A stretch of DNA of 12,934 bases from Methanimicrococcus sp. (GTDB lineage Archaea; Halobacteriota; Methanosarcinia; Methanosarcinales; Methanosarcinaceae): NCBI GenBank assembly GCA_009776675.1, contig WRNK01000017.1:1-12934 (forward strand), given 5' to 3'. Below, piece by piece: positions 12,719 through 12,934 of this stretch (position 1 is its first letter; the number at the start of each line of letters is the position of its first letter). The notes beneath the pieces are model-generated. The model made no database searches, had not been told where the DNA came from, and was given only the letters and a program-made list of their open reading frames with translations. Position numbers and translations under genes: made by a program.

Positions 12719-12934
12719 TCAATATCGATTTTGATATTTTTGGCGTTCTTTCATGATGCAACTGTTTCCTCTGTTTCCGCCAAACGGATTGCCCGGGCAG
12801 CCCATGGAATTCATACATCTTGACATAACCGCAGCGCCGCGGGCAAGTCCATCTTCGGCAAAAATAACTTTAGATTCGGGGTCTTTAATGAACTTGGATA
12901 ATTTTTTAAGAATCAGTTCTTTCTTTTTTCCGGT
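12719..12934 (-). CDS. C-terminal 71 residues of an unrecognised cysteine-containing protein
   Basis: On the minus strand a frame is open from the window edge to a TGA at 12721-12719; the 5' part lies beyond the window. The fragment starts TGKKKELILKKLSKF, continues with DPESKVIFAEDGLARGAA and ends with a conserved-looking cysteine segment: SRCMNSMGCPGNPFGGNRG, then NSC. The pattern C-x5-C-x12-C with a Gly/Asn/Pro-rich centre suggests a metal or iron-sulfur site. Codon use and the dense motif support a real gene. I cannot name the family; a methanogen-specific conserved protein is plausible, but this is a guess. Confidence 0.7.
   Translation of the reverse strand, partial: TGKKKELILKKLSKFIKDPESKVIFAEDGLARGAAVMSRCMNSMGCPGNPFGGNRGNSCIMKERQKYQNRY

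Noticed and set aside
1..12934. Search for CRISPR arrays, transposases, tRNA or rRNA genes and attachment sites
   Set aside because: None was seen. The tandem repeats have no unique spacers between units, so they are not CRISPR, and no transposase or integrase sequence is recognisable.

Overview
The window looks archaeal, most likely a methanogen of the Methanosarcinales type. It carries an archaeosine synthase (ArcS) gene, a short DUF2098-type gene (a family I know from methanogens), a PAS protein with the helical tail seen in Methanosarcina sensor proteins, and several promoters with TATA boxes about 25-30 nt before the ATG and no ribosome binding site. Genes have moderate GC and intergenic DNA is very AT-rich. 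A gut-associated relative such as Methanimicrococcus would fit, especially as one lipoprotein gene looks like a gift from Bacillota, but the genus is a guess.

Layout. Positions 1-4321 (+ strand): the 3' part of rtcB (RNA ligase), an MBL-fold hydrolase, and a YgiQ-family radical SAM protein with a long lysine-rich N-terminal extension. Positions 4487-5341 (+): a two-helix membrane PAS protein ending in a degenerate histidine-kinase dimerisation helix without an ATPase domain. Positions 5530-8102 (- strand): a two-gene operon for a flavin/iron-sulfur 2-hydroxyacid (D-lactate or glycolate type) dehydrogenase. Positions 8349-9299 (-): a lipoprotein of bacterial appearance with a duplicated Shine-Dalgarno block. 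Positions 9525-9851 (-) and 9956-12076 (+): a divergent pair, an encapsulated-ferritin-like protein and ArcS. Positions 12234-12557 (+): DUF2098-type protein. Positions 12719-12934 (-): the C-terminus of an unrecognised cysteine-containing protein running off the window.

There is no single pathway. RtcB and ArcS are both tRNA-related (splicing/repair and archaeosine formation), and the GlcD-like and GlcF-like subunits form one enzyme. The rest is ordinary methanogen housekeeping plus one probable acquired gene.

The most unusual pattern lies between the genes. Five spacers hold short tandem repeats, each with its own unit (about 15, 20-26, 24-25, 24-26 and 62 bp). In four of them the first repeat copy overlaps the last codons and the stop of a gene. 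The arrays therefore look like tandem expansions of gene ends rather than copies of one dispersed element.
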